A DNA stretch of 64,000 nt, taken from assembly GCA_016218365.1 (NCBI GenBank), contig JACREF010000010.1, forward strand, positions 58,024 through 122,023. The letters are read 5' to 3'. The position numbers and the translations under genes were made by a program. Positions 1 through 8,437 of this stretch are shown one piece after another. This DNA is from Gammaproteobacteria bacterium. Lineage in GTDB: Bacteria; Pseudomonadota; Gammaproteobacteria; SZUA-140. Numbering within the stretch: the stretch's first letter is position 1; each line of letters opens with the position of its first letter. The notes under the pieces were generated by a model. That model ran no database searches and was not told the DNA's origin. It saw nothing but the letters and a program-made list of their open reading frames with translations.

Positions 1-567
1 GTACCGCTGATACGGGAGATCGCAGCTTACGGACAGCGGCGATTTGGCGAGAGCTATGTCCAGGAGGCCCTGCCAAAGATCACAGACCTGCATGACTTGA
101 GGCTGGAATGGCATTTCGTCGGCCCCTTGCAGTCGAACAAGACCCGCGCCGTGGCCAATCATTTCGACTGGGTGCACAGCGTCTCCACCGCCAAGGTCGC
201 CCGGCGGCTGCATGAACAACGCCCGGCCGGCCTGCCACCGCTGAATATCTGCCTGCAGGTCAACATTAGTCACGAGGCCAGCAAATCCGGGGCCGATGCC
301 GCAGATCTGCTGGCGCTGGCCCAGCTGGTTACCGGACTCGAACATCTGAAGCTACGCGGCCTGATGGCCATCCCGGAACCTGACGCAGACCCGATTGGTC
401 AAAGAGAACGTTTCAGGGCGGTGCATGATCTTTACCAGATGCTGCAGGCGGCAGGCTTTGCGCTCGATACCCTGTCGATGGGCATGTCCGGTGATCTCGA
501 GGCCGCGATCGCCGAGGGCTCGACACTGGTCCGTATCGGCACGGCCCTGTTTGGCGAACGGTCGTAG
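1..567 (+). CDS. yggS: YggS family PLP-binding protein (5' truncated)
   Basis: The frame is open from base 1, so the N-terminus, including the PLP lysine, lies outside the window. Visible family motifs are FGESYVQEAL, WHFVGPLQSNK and the C-terminal MGMSGDLEAAI and GTALFGER segments, which line the PLP phosphate site in YggS/PROSC proteins. The family controls cytosolic pyridoxal phosphate homeostasis and has no established catalytic reaction. It stands first in the usual yggS-proC-yggT-yggU order. An internal ATG at 97 would remove conserved sequence and is not the start. Confidence 0.95.
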   Translation, partial: VPLIREIAAYGQRRFGESYVQEALPKITDLHDLRLEWHFVGPLQSNKTRAVANHFDWVHSVSTAKVARRLHEQRPAGLPPLNICLQVNISHEASKSGADAADLLALAQLVTGLEHLKLRGLMAIPEPDADPIGQRERFRAVHDLYQMLQAAGFALDTLSMGMSGDLEAAIAEGSTLVRIGTALFGERS

Positions 568-657
568 CGGGACACCCGCTTAATTCGCGCTAAATGCGCA
601 AACTATTGATTTCATGATAAACTGGCTCCATTGCATCCAATATTGGCACCTGACGAG

Positions 658-1491
658 ATGAACCATCCATCCATCTCCTTCATCGGCGGCGGCAATATGG
701 CGCGCTGCCTGATCGGCGGCCTGCTCCGCGACGGCTACCCCGCGTCCGCCCTCCATGTCGCCGACCCCAATGAGGACACCTGCACATCGCTGCGGGACGA
801 CCTTGGCATCACCGCCAGCACTGACAATTCGGCCGCAGCCGGCCGCGCCGACGTGGTGGTGCTCGCCGTCAAGCCACAGGTCATGGCAGAGGTCGCGCGC
901 GGCATCGCTGCCACACTGCAGCAACGCAGACCGCTGATCATCTCGGTCGCCGCAGGTATCCGCATTGCAGCACTCGAGCGCTGGCTGGGTCAGGGGCTGC
1001 CGATCGTACGCGCCATGCCCAATACCCCGGCACTGGTCGGCGCCGGGGCCTCGGCACTGTATGCCAACCACCGGGTCTCCGACGGCCAGCGCAGCCAGGC
1101 CGAATCGATCCTGCGCGCCTCGGGGATCGTGTTATGGCTGGATGACGAGCGCCTGATGGATGCCGTCACAGCGCTGTCCGGCAGCGGCCCGGCCTATTTC
1201 TTCCTGGTCATCGAGGCACTGGAGGCGGCCGGCCGCCGCCTCGGTCTGCCGGCCGCGACCGCACGGTTGCTGACACTGCAGACTGCCTTTGGCGCTGCCA
1301 AGATGGCGCTGGAGAGCACCCTCGACAGCACTGAACTGCGCCGCCGCGTCACCTCACCCGGCGGCACCACCGAGCGCGCCATAGATGTTCTGGAACAGCA
1401 CGAGATTCACGCACTGTTTGATGAGGCCCTGCAGGCAGCCTGCCGCCGCTCGGCAGAGCTGGCCGAAACCCTGGGACAACATCATGACTAA
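658..1491 (+). CDS. proC: Pyrroline-5-carboxylate reductase
   Basis: ProC reduces 1-pyrroline-5-carboxylate to L-proline with NAD(P)H, the last step of proline synthesis in the cytosol. The 277-residue product has the Rossmann motif GGGNMA near residue 10, AMPNTPALVGAG in the middle, and the ALSGSGPAYFF and TSPGGTTERAI segments of the C-terminal dimer domain. I chose the ATG at 658 because it puts the glycine-rich loop at its normal distance from the N-terminus; an in-frame TTG at 631 is less likely. Its last 8 bases overlap yggT, so translation is probably coupled. Confidence 0.96.
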   Translation: MNHPSISFIGGGNMARCLIGGLLRDGYPASALHVADPNEDTCTSLRDDLGITASTDNSAAAGRADVVVLAVKPQVMAEVARGIAATLQQRRPLIISVAAGIRIAALERWLGQGLPIVRAMPNTPALVGAGASALYANHRVSDGQRSQAESILRASGIVLWLDDERLMDAVTALSGSGPAYFFLVIEALEAAGRRLGLPAATARLLTLQTAFGAAKMALESTLDSTELRRRVTSPGGTTERAIDVLEQHEIHALFDEALQAACRRSAELAETLGQHHD

Positions 1492-2062
1492 CGGTTACCT
1501 GAGCAATGCGGCGCTGTATCTGGTCGAGGCCATCTCCGGCTTGTACATGATGCTGGTGCTGTTACGCTTTCTGTTGCAGAAGGCCCGCGCCAGCTTTCAT
1601 AACCCGTTCAGCCAGTTCATCGTCAAGGTCACCAACCCGCCGCTGAAACCGTTGCGGCGCGTTATCCCGGGCTGGGGCGGCGTCGACCTGGCTGCGCTGG
1701 TGCTGCTGTTCGCGTTGCAGATGGCAACGCTGGCGCTGATCTATCTGATCCTCGGCCAGACCTTCAATCTGGCCGGGATGGGTGTGCTGGCCGTGGCCGA
1801 ATTGCTGAACCTGACCCTGACCACCTACCTGATCACCGTGATCGCCCAGGCCATCCTCAGCTGGGTCGGACCGGGCGGGCCCAACCCGCTGTCCGGCCTG
1901 CTGTACAGCCTGAACGAACCGTTGCTGCGCCCGGTACGTCGACTGCTTCCATTGATCTCCGGCATCGATCTGTCGCCATTGGTAGTGCTGATCATCATCC
2001 AGCTGCTGAAGATCCTGGCGGTCGCACCGCTGGCCGATCTGGGTAGGGCGCTGGGACATTGA
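1484..2062 (+). CDS. yggT: YggT family integral membrane protein
   Basis: The 192-residue protein is made of two repeated YggT domains. Each has hydrophobic helices around a conserved amphipathic segment: NPFSQFIVKVTNPPLKPLRR in the first half and NPLSGLLYSLNEPLLRPVRR in the second. This duplicated form is typical of proteobacterial YggT in the inner membrane. Its role is not firmly known; links to cell division and osmotic tolerance are reported for relatives. The ATG at 1484 overlaps the proC stop. A longer in-frame reading starting at 1385 would run through proC and is a shadow. Confidence 0.93.
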   Translation: MTNGYLSNAALYLVEAISGLYMMLVLLRFLLQKARASFHNPFSQFIVKVTNPPLKPLRRVIPGWGGVDLAALVLLFALQMATLALIYLILGQTFNLAGMGVLAVAELLNLTLTTYLITVIAQAILSWVGPGGPNPLSGLLYSLNEPLLRPVRRLLPLISGIDLSPLVVLIIIQLLKILAVAPLADLGRALGH

Positions 2063-2075
2063 TGGTGATGATGCC

Positions 2076-4592
2076 ATGATGCTGACATACCAGCCGCCAC
2101 GACCTGCACTATTCAAAGCCCTGTGCATGGTCATCGTCATGCTGCTGCCCATCCCTGCGGCCTTCGCCGACTACATCTACTGGTCGCCAAGCAATCCGCT
2201 GCCTGATGGCGTAAACCTCGAGGCAGCGGTCTGGGATGGCACACGTTATCTCGCCGTTGGCAAAAATGGCGTCATCGCCAGCAGCAACGGTGCGAACTGG
2301 ACCATCCAGGAATCTGTCTCGATCCAGCACCTGTATGGCATCGCCTACAATGGCACCCGTTATGTCGCCGTCGGCAAAGACGGGATCGTCCTCAGCAGTG
2401 CCGATGGGCAAACCTGGTCGGCGGATAATTCACTGACCACGCGCGACCTGTGGGGTGTACGCTGGATCAATGGACGCTTCATCGCCTTTGGCGCCTCCGA
2501 CTATATCTCCTCACAGGCTACGCTGCTGTCGAGCCCTGACGGCATCAACTGGACACGGATCCCCGATCTCGATACCGGCGGTGCGACGCTACTGAAGATG
2601 GACGGCGACGGAATCCGATTGGTCGCCGTAGGCACCTCCGGGCTGGTGATGATCAGCGACGGCAACGCATGGTATCGCTACAACCTCAGTGCCGCGAACT
2701 TCGGCGTCTATGATCAGCGCACCAGCGTGATCCTGAAGGCCGTGGCACTGGACCCGACTGGCAGCGGCAAGCTGGTGATCAGCGCCGAGGTACTGATCAA
2801 GAACATCGATGGCTCAATCGCCAGCACCCAGGGTTTTCTCGTCAGCGGCAACCTCATCGCCGGCACCAACCCGCTGCAATTGGATAGCTCGCCCACCCCC
2901 ACCTACGGCAATGCGGCCACCGACCTTGCCTGGGACAGCACGCAGGTCCTCGCCATCGACAGCATCGGCACGCTGTACGCCAGCGCCACCCAGGGTACAA
3001 GCTGGTCAACGTTTGCAGCGCCCCCCTCAAAACCGTTACTGAAGGACCTGGTCGGCAACCACCCGCTCAATCCAACCCAGTATGTAGCCGTCGGTCACGG
3101 CAACAGCGCACGGATCGATCCAACCACCCATACCCTGACGCTGACACCTTCCGCGCTGATCAGCGATCTGAGCGCCATCACTGTAGGCGGGGCGGGTCTC
3201 AACACGCTGGTTGCAACCGGCAGTGGGGCGCTGTATGTCAATGTCCAAGATACCGGCTGGACACCAGTCACGCTGCCCGTTGGCATCCTATCCGCTGATC
3301 TGTCGGCGATCCATTGGGATGGCACACAGTTTCTGGCCAGCGGCCTCGACATCAACGCCACCACTGCAGCCATCATCCTGTCCAGTAATGACGGCATCAC
3401 CTGGTTCAAACAGATCATACCGTCCTCCGGCAACGCATTACGGGGCCTGGCGCGCGCCGGTTCAACCTCGGTGGCCGTTGGTGACAAGCTGAACATACTG
3501 TTCAACAGCGGGGCCGACTGGAGCAATGCCGTCACCCTTGATCCCTCGGTAACCGCTCCCGCCACCACGCGCCTGAACGGTATCGCCAGCGATGGGAATG
3601 TCTTCTTTGCCGTCGGCAACAATGGCACATTACTCGCCAGCAATAACGGGATCAATTGGTCACAGATCCCGCTGAACCTGGGCACCACCCCACCAAACTT
3701 GAATGCCATCCGCTATCTGGACAGCGAGTTTGTCATTGTCGGTGACAAGGGCACGATCCTGGTCAGTGCCGATGGCGGCAGCTGGGTCAAGCGCAATACC
3801 GGTGTTGATCCCACAAAACATTTCTATGACGCCGCCTGGGGTAACGGCCAGTACTTGATCGTAGGCAGTTCAGACCGGATCTATTATAAAAAAGATGCCA
3901 AAGATCCGCTGGAGATCTGGAAGGAAATGGACATCGACACCCTGAATGCCTCGTCATGGCCGGCGATCAATGATCTGCACGGCATCACCTGGGATAGCAG
4001 GCGCTTCCATGCCGTAGGCCAAGACGGATTCATGCTGCGCAGCAGCGGTGCCGACGTCTTTGTCACCCTCAGTGATGGCCTGCAAAGCAGTCGTGCCATG
4101 GTCACCCAGCATGACACTGTTCATTATGCTGTCACCCTCGGCAACATAGGCAATTTCAACATGGCCCCCGCAAGCCAGTTGTCGCTGAACGTGGTGTTTC
4201 CGGTCAATATGGCCATCGACACTACCAGTCTGCCAGCAGATTGCAGCGTCGCCGGCAATCAGGTCCACTGCACGCTGAGCGCCGTCACGGCCAAGACCAA
4301 CCAGTTTCTCACCTTCAGCGGCAAGGTCATGACCGACATCCCGGTCGGCACGCTGGGCAGTCTGTCTACCACGGCGCAGCTGACCACCGACAACCCGCTG
4401 GAGTCCAGCTACAAGGACAATCTGGCTTCGGTCACCACCACCCAGCAATCGCTGACGGACTACTTCAAGTCACAGGAGGCTGCCCGTGTCAGCGGTGGCG
4501 GGGTCGGCGGTGTGGGCTGGAATGGCTTCTTGCTTTGGTTGATGGGCGTGCTGATCGCCCTGCGACGGGGCCGCCGGCATGCCGGCGGCTGA
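2076..4592 (+). CDS. Exported beta-propeller protein with DUF11-like domain and GlyGly-CTERM-like tail
   Basis: This 838-residue protein begins with a signal peptide (hydrophobic stretch, cleavage likely after AFA near residue 31). It continues with many short repeats such as GTRYLAVGKNGVIASS and GTRYVAVGKDGIVLSS, typical of BNR or sialidase-like beta-propellers. Around residues 660-790 a DUF11-like Ig fold resembles cell-surface repeats. The end, GGGVGGVGWNGFLLWLMG followed by a basic RRGRRH stretch, looks like the glycine-rich, hydrophobic, basic signal recognised by rhombosortase. Surface or secreted location is inferred. It starts 13 bases after yggT and overlaps yggU by 14 bases, so it is embedded in the yggS-yggU transcription unit. 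Ligand unknown. Confidence 0.85.
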   Translation: MMLTYQPPRPALFKALCMVIVMLLPIPAAFADYIYWSPSNPLPDGVNLEAAVWDGTRYLAVGKNGVIASSNGANWTIQESVSIQHLYGIAYNGTRYVAVGKDGIVLSSADGQTWSADNSLTTRDLWGVRWINGRFIAFGASDYISSQATLLSSPDGINWTRIPDLDTGGATLLKMDGDGIRLVAVGTSGLVMISDGNAWYRYNLSAANFGVYDQRTSVILKAVALDPTGSGKLVISAEVLIKNIDGSIASTQGFLVSGNLIAGTNPLQLDSSPTPTYGNAATDLAWDSTQVLAIDSIGTLYASATQGTSWSTFAAPPSKPLLKDLVGNHPLNPTQYVAVGHGNSARIDPTTHTLTLTPSALISDLSAITVGGAGLNTLVATGSGALYVNVQDTGWTPVTLPVGILSADLSAIHWDGTQFLASGLDINATTAAIILSSNDGITWFKQIIPSSGNALRGLARAGSTSVAVGDKLNILFNSGADWSNAVTLDPSVTAPATTRLNGIASDGNVFFAVGNNGTLLASNNGINWSQIPLNLGTTPPNLNAIRYLDSEFVIVGDKGTILVSADGGSWVKRNTGVDPTKHFYDAAWGNGQYLIVGSSDRIYYKKDAKDPLEIWKEMDIDTLNASSWPAINDLHGITWDSRRFHAVGQDGFMLRSSGADVFVTLSDGLQSSRAMVTQHDTVHYAVTLGNIGNFNMAPASQLSLNVVFPVNMAIDTTSLPADCSVAGNQVHCTLSAVTAKTNQFLTFSGKVMTDIPVGTLGSLSTTAQLTTDNPLESSYKDNLASVTTTQQSLTDYFKSQEAARVSGGGVGGVGWNGFLLWLMGVLIALRRGRRHAGG

Positions 4593-4875
4593 TACCTGGC
4601 TGCACTGGCAGGGCGATGACCTGTTGCTGACGCTCAAGGTCCAGCCGCGCGCCTCACGCGATGAGATCGTCGGGCCTTATGGTGAGGCCCTGAAGATACG
4701 CATCACGGCCCCGCCACTCGACGGCCGGGCCAATGAACACCTGATCGGCTTCATGGCCCGGGAGTTTGGCGTGTCACGTCATGCCATTACCCTGGTCAGC
4801 GGTGATCAGGGCCGCCATAAACGGCTGCGAATCCACGCCCCGACCCGTTTGCCATCAGCCATCACCCGCCCCTGA
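4579..4875 (+). CDS. yggU: DUF167 / YggU family protein
   Basis: A 98-residue cytosolic protein with the DUF167 signature: VQPRASRDEIVG near residues 24-35, PPLDGRANEHLI in the middle and VSGDQGRHKRLRI near the C-terminus. The structure of the family is known but the function is not. In many gammaproteobacteria yggU directly follows yggT. Here its start overlaps the end of the long beta-propeller gene, which suggests that gene was inserted into the operon while keeping translational coupling. Confidence 0.9.
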   Translation: MPAADTWLHWQGDDLLLTLKVQPRASRDEIVGPYGEALKIRITAPPLDGRANEHLIGFMAREFGVSRHAITLVSGDQGRHKRLRIHAPTRLPSAITRP

Positions 4876-5008
4876 TCATGGTCGCCGACCTGCTGTCGAT
4901 TGTTTGAACAACTCAATAAAAATCAATCACTACAGGAATCAGCCGCTGTATCCGATAACACCAGAGGACGCCTAGGGTCAGAAACGGATCGCATCTTGTT
5001 ACACTCAA

Positions 5009-6982
5009 ATGTCTGAAAAAGCTATAAAAATTAACCAGCCCGCCCAGGGGCCCGACCAGTTCAAGCACCAGATGCAGGCCTTTGCCTCCTGGAAAAACGA
5101 ATTGATCAAGACCATCAATGGTTACCAGCAATGGCTGAAAAAATACGACAAGGGCACCCCGGAGATCGAACTGCGACTGTTCGATGCGCTGCAATCGCTG
5201 CAGCATGACACCCTGAGCATCGCCTTCGTCGCCGAGTTCTCGCGCGGCAAGACCGAACTGATCAATGCGATCTTCTTTGCCGATGCCGGTCGCAGGCTGT
5301 TGCCATCCGACGTCGGGAGAACGACGATGTGCCCGACCGAACTGCTGTATGACACCGCGCAGAGTCAGGCCTATCTCAAGATGTTGCCGATCGAAACCCG
5401 CCTCAGTGATATGAGCCTAGCCGAATTGAAGGCACAAGCGACTCAGTGGACCATGCTGCCGGTTGATATCAGCTCACCGGACAAGATGGCAGAAATCTTC
5501 AAAGAAGTGGTCAAGACCAAGCTGGTCTCCAGTGCCGAGGCGGAGAAACTCGGCCTGCTGACCGACGATGTACAGACCTCATTGCAACAGAATGCGGGCG
5601 GAAGCGCCCAGGTAGAGGTCCCGGTATGGCGCCATGCCATCATCAGCTTCCCGCATCCGCTGCTGCAGCAAGGGCTGGTGATCCTCGATACCCCGGGCCT
5701 GAACGCCCTGGGCAGTGAGCCGGAACTGACACTGAACATGCTGCCCAGCGCCCAGGCAGTGCTGTTTATTCTGTCAGCCGACACCGGTGTCACCCGCAGC
5801 GACCTTGATATCTGGCAAAACCACATCATGGCCTTCCGCAACAAGAAACAATCCGGGCTGATCGCTGTACTCAACAAGATCGACACCCTGTGGGACGAGA
5901 TGAAGACCGAGACCGAGGTGCAGGCATCGATCACCGAGCAATGCCGGACCAGCGCAGCGCTGCTTGGCATCGATGCCGGCAACGTGTTCCCGATCTCGGC
6001 ACAAAAGGCCTTGCTGGCCAAGATCCGTAACAATGACGACCTGCTGAAGAAAAGCAATCTGCCGGCACTGGAAAACCTGCTGGCCATGGAGATCCTGCCC
6101 ACCAAACAAAAGATGATCTGGGACAGCATCGTTACCCGTCTCGACCAGATGATCGCCAGCAACCTGTCACCGCTGCAATCACGCGCGGAAGATATCAAAC
6201 GACAACTCGATGATATGGAGCTGTTGCGCAACAGCAATGATGAAACCTTGCAGAAGATGATCCACAAGGCCAAGACCAACAAGGTCTCCTATTATGAAAG
6301 CGTAAAGAACTTTCAGGCCAGCCGGCGCAAGATCGCGTTGCAGGCAAAAAACATGTTTGATGTGCTGGGTGAGGAGGCCATTGACACCCTGATCAAGAAG
6401 ACCCGCACTGACATGCAGGGCAGCTGGACCACGGCCGGACTTAAAAAAGGCATGCAGGCATTTTTTGACAGCGCCCGCGATGCGATGCAGATCGCCAACC
6501 GCCAGGCCGAACAGACACACAAGAGTGTCGAATCAATCTACAAGAAATTCCAGGAAGATCACGGTCTCCATCTCAAGGTGCCGGAACCCTTAAACGTGGG
6601 AGAGTTCAACGACCAGCTGCAGCAGATCTACGCCAAGGCTGAAGGCTATCGGGACAGCACGCTGACCACCATGACCGAACAGAACTTCGTTATTAAGAAA
6701 TTTTTCATCTCACTGGTCAGTCATGTGCGCAGCCTGTTCGTAGATGCTCAACGCAGCGCCGACCAATGGTTCAAGGACCTGGTCACGCCGCTGGTCAACG
6801 AGATTCAGGAAAAACGTGACAGCATCGAACAACATATGGAAACCCTGAACAGGATCAGCAGTTCGAAGACCGAGCTTGATGGCAAGGTGGCCAGCATTAA
6901 ACAGCAGCATGAAGATCTGCTGCTGCAGACCGAGGCGCTGCAGGCGATGCGCGACAGCCTGCAGCGTTGCACCCCGCCCTGA
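5009..6982 (+). CDS. Dynamin-like GTPase family protein
   Basis: A 657-residue protein with an N-terminal GTPase domain: P-loop AEFSRGKT at residues 75-82, a G3 motif DTPG near 228 and a G4 motif NKID near 289. The rest is predicted mostly helical, with long charged stretches after residue 370 and a coiled-coil-like end at about 610-650. There is no signal peptide; a hydrophobic patch near residues 555-575 (IKKFFISLVSHVRSLF) could touch the membrane. Bacterial dynamin-like proteins remodel or protect membranes, but this one has no recognisable partner gene beside it, and its specific role is unknown. Confidence 0.85.
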   Translation: MSEKAIKINQPAQGPDQFKHQMQAFASWKNELIKTINGYQQWLKKYDKGTPEIELRLFDALQSLQHDTLSIAFVAEFSRGKTELINAIFFADAGRRLLPSDVGRTTMCPTELLYDTAQSQAYLKMLPIETRLSDMSLAELKAQATQWTMLPVDISSPDKMAEIFKEVVKTKLVSSAEAEKLGLLTDDVQTSLQQNAGGSAQVEVPVWRHAIISFPHPLLQQGLVILDTPGLNALGSEPELTLNMLPSAQAVLFILSADTGVTRSDLDIWQNHIMAFRNKKQSGLIAVLNKIDTLWDEMKTETEVQASITEQCRTSAALLGIDAGNVFPISAQKALLAKIRNNDDLLKKSNLPALENLLAMEILPTKQKMIWDSIVTRLDQMIASNLSPLQSRAEDIKRQLDDMELLRNSNDETLQKMIHKAKTNKVSYYESVKNFQASRRKIALQAKNMFDVLGEEAIDTLIKKTRTDMQGSWTTAGLKKGMQAFFDSARDAMQIANRQAEQTHKSVESIYKKFQEDHGLHLKVPEPLNVGEFNDQLQQIYAKAEGYRDSTLTTMTEQNFVIKKFFISLVSHVRSLFVDAQRSADQWFKDLVTPLVNEIQEKRDSIEQHMETLNRISSSKTELDGKVASIKQQHEDLLLQTEALQAMRDSLQRCTPP

Positions 6983-7002
6983 TCCGTATGCTGCCCCAGC
7001 AA

Positions 7003-7779
7003 CTACACTAGCGGATAATCGTAGTCGATCGTCAGCGGTGCGTGATCGGAAAAACGCTGCTCCTTGTAGATATCCGCCTGCCGCACCGCATGCCGCAGCC
7101 CCGGCGTAATGATCTGATAATCAATCCGCCAGCCAACATTCTTCGCCCACGCCTGCCCACGATTCGACCACCATGTATATTGCTCGGTCAATTGATTGAC
7201 CACACGAAAGGCATCGACAAAACCGACAGGACCGAACAACTGATCGAGCCAGGCGCGCTCCTCCGGAAGAAATCCGGAGTTCTGCTGATTGCCACGCCAG
7301 TTTTTGATATCGATCTTCTGATGTGCAATATTCCAGTCACCGCATAGAATAAAATTCCGCGCCTGCCCTCGCATCTCTGTCAGCACCCCCATCAGGCGCG
7401 CCATGACATCAAACTTTACCGCCTGACGCTGCTCACCACTGGAACCCGACGGCAGATAAAGAGAAACAATACTAAGATCTCCTATATCGAGTCGCAGAAA
7501 TCGCCCTTCTGCATCAACATCCGGCCAGCCCAGGCCGGTGATCACCCGATCAGGCCGGTGGCGACTGTAGACTGCAACGCCGCTGTATCCTTTTTTCTCC
7601 GCATCATGGTAATAACAATGAAATCCAGACGGACGGTACAACCCCTCTGTCAGCTGGTGCTCCTGGGCCTTGGTCTCCTGCAGGCAGATGAAATCAGCCT
7701 GCTGTTGCATCAGCCAGTCAAAAAAACCCTTGCGTGCCGCCGAACGGATCCCGTTAACATTCACTGTGATGACGCGCAT
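7003..7779 (-). CDS. xthA: Exodeoxyribonuclease III
   Basis: The product is a 258-residue endonuclease/exonuclease/phosphatase-fold enzyme that cleaves abasic sites and degrades DNA from 3' ends in base-excision repair. It carries NVNGIRSAARKGFFDWL at the start, the metal-binding glutamate in CLQETK, GYSGVAVYSR, the catalytic CGDWNIAH segment and the C-terminal RFSDHAPLTIDY with the catalytic Asp-His. The ATG at 7779 matches the family start MRVITVNVNG; the frame extends 20 codons upstream without conserved sequence. It converges with the dynamin-like gene, with only 20 bases between the stops. Confidence 0.95.
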   Translation of the reverse strand: MRVITVNVNGIRSAARKGFFDWLMQQQADFICLQETKAQEHQLTEGLYRPSGFHCYYHDAEKKGYSGVAVYSRHRPDRVITGLGWPDVDAEGRFLRLDIGDLSIVSLYLPSGSSGEQRQAVKFDVMARLMGVLTEMRGQARNFILCGDWNIAHQKIDIKNWRGNQQNSGFLPEERAWLDQLFGPVGFVDAFRVVNQLTEQYTWWSNRGQAWAKNVGWRIDYQIITPGLRHAVRQADIYKEQRFSDHAPLTIDYDYPLV

Positions 7780-7894
7780 GACCACCCTTGCCTGCAAAAC
7801 ACGACAACCTGAGATCTTTTTGTAGCATTCTCTTGACAAGTATGACCGATATCATCAACTATTACCCCAGTCTTTCGCTCAGGGAGCAGGACAG

Positions 7895-8371
7895 ATGACA
7901 GAGACCGCCTACAGCAGTCAACAGGCATCTGAGCTGACCGGCGTCACCATGCGCCAGCTGGCGTACTGGCGGCGCACTGCACTGCTGCCCCCCTCTGATA
8001 TCACCGCTGGCGGCCATGCCCGCTATACATTCATTGATCTTGTTGCATTAAAGGCCATCCGCACGCTGCTCGATGGTGGCGTATCGATCCAGCGGATACG
8101 CGGGATCATCCGCGCACTGCAAGACCAACTGCCACACCTGAAGACACCGCTCAGCGAGGCCAGCCTTGTTGTCACCGGAGATGTGGTACTGGTGTTCCGG
8201 GACAACGCCGCCTTCGAGGCCTTGAGTGGCCAGGCCTGGCTGCTGCCGGTTGCCCATCTGCAACGCGATATCGAACGCTGGCGCAAACGCCGGCTGCCGC
8301 CTCCCGAGCCGGGGCCGCTGGCGGCCCTCAACACACAGCAGCTGGAAACCGTCGTCATGACGTCTTTGTAG
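7895..8371 (+). CDS. MerR family transcriptional regulator
   Basis: This 158-residue protein has an N-terminal winged-helix MerR domain (residues 5-75: SQQASELTGVTMRQLAYW, then a wing with GGHARYTFIDL). The C-terminal region is about 80 residues and contains no cysteine, so a metal-sensing MerR of the CueR or ZntR type is unlikely. It is divergent from xthA and followed immediately by a strong hairpin and then the ParA operon. By position it may regulate that operon, but no effector can be read from the sequence. Confidence 0.88.
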   Translation: MTETAYSSQQASELTGVTMRQLAYWRRTALLPPSDITAGGHARYTFIDLVALKAIRTLLDGGVSIQRIRGIIRALQDQLPHLKTPLSEASLVVTGDVVLVFRDNAAFEALSGQAWLLPVAHLQRDIERWRKRRLPPPEPGPLAALNTQQLETVVMTSL

Positions 8372-8373
8372 AA

Positions 8374-8404
8374 AAAGAGCGGGGCAACCACCCCGCTCTT
8401 TCGT
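8374..8404 (+). terminator. Intrinsic terminator or attenuator between merR and the ParA operon
   Basis: An 11-bp perfect stem (AAAGAGCGGGG, 8374-8384, pairing with CCCCGCTCTTT, 8391-8401) with a 6-base loop directly after the merR stop, followed by a short T-rich stretch. Only 33 bases separate it from the ParA start, leaving little space for a separate promoter. It may therefore act as an attenuator rather than a full stop. Confidence 0.8.
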
Positions 8405-8437
8405 TTATGGAAGACCACAATGGAGAGGAGAAAACAG

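Noticed and set aside
7832..7880. TTGACA upstream of merR
   Set aside because: No acceptable -10 was found at 16-19 bases, so I did not call a promoter.
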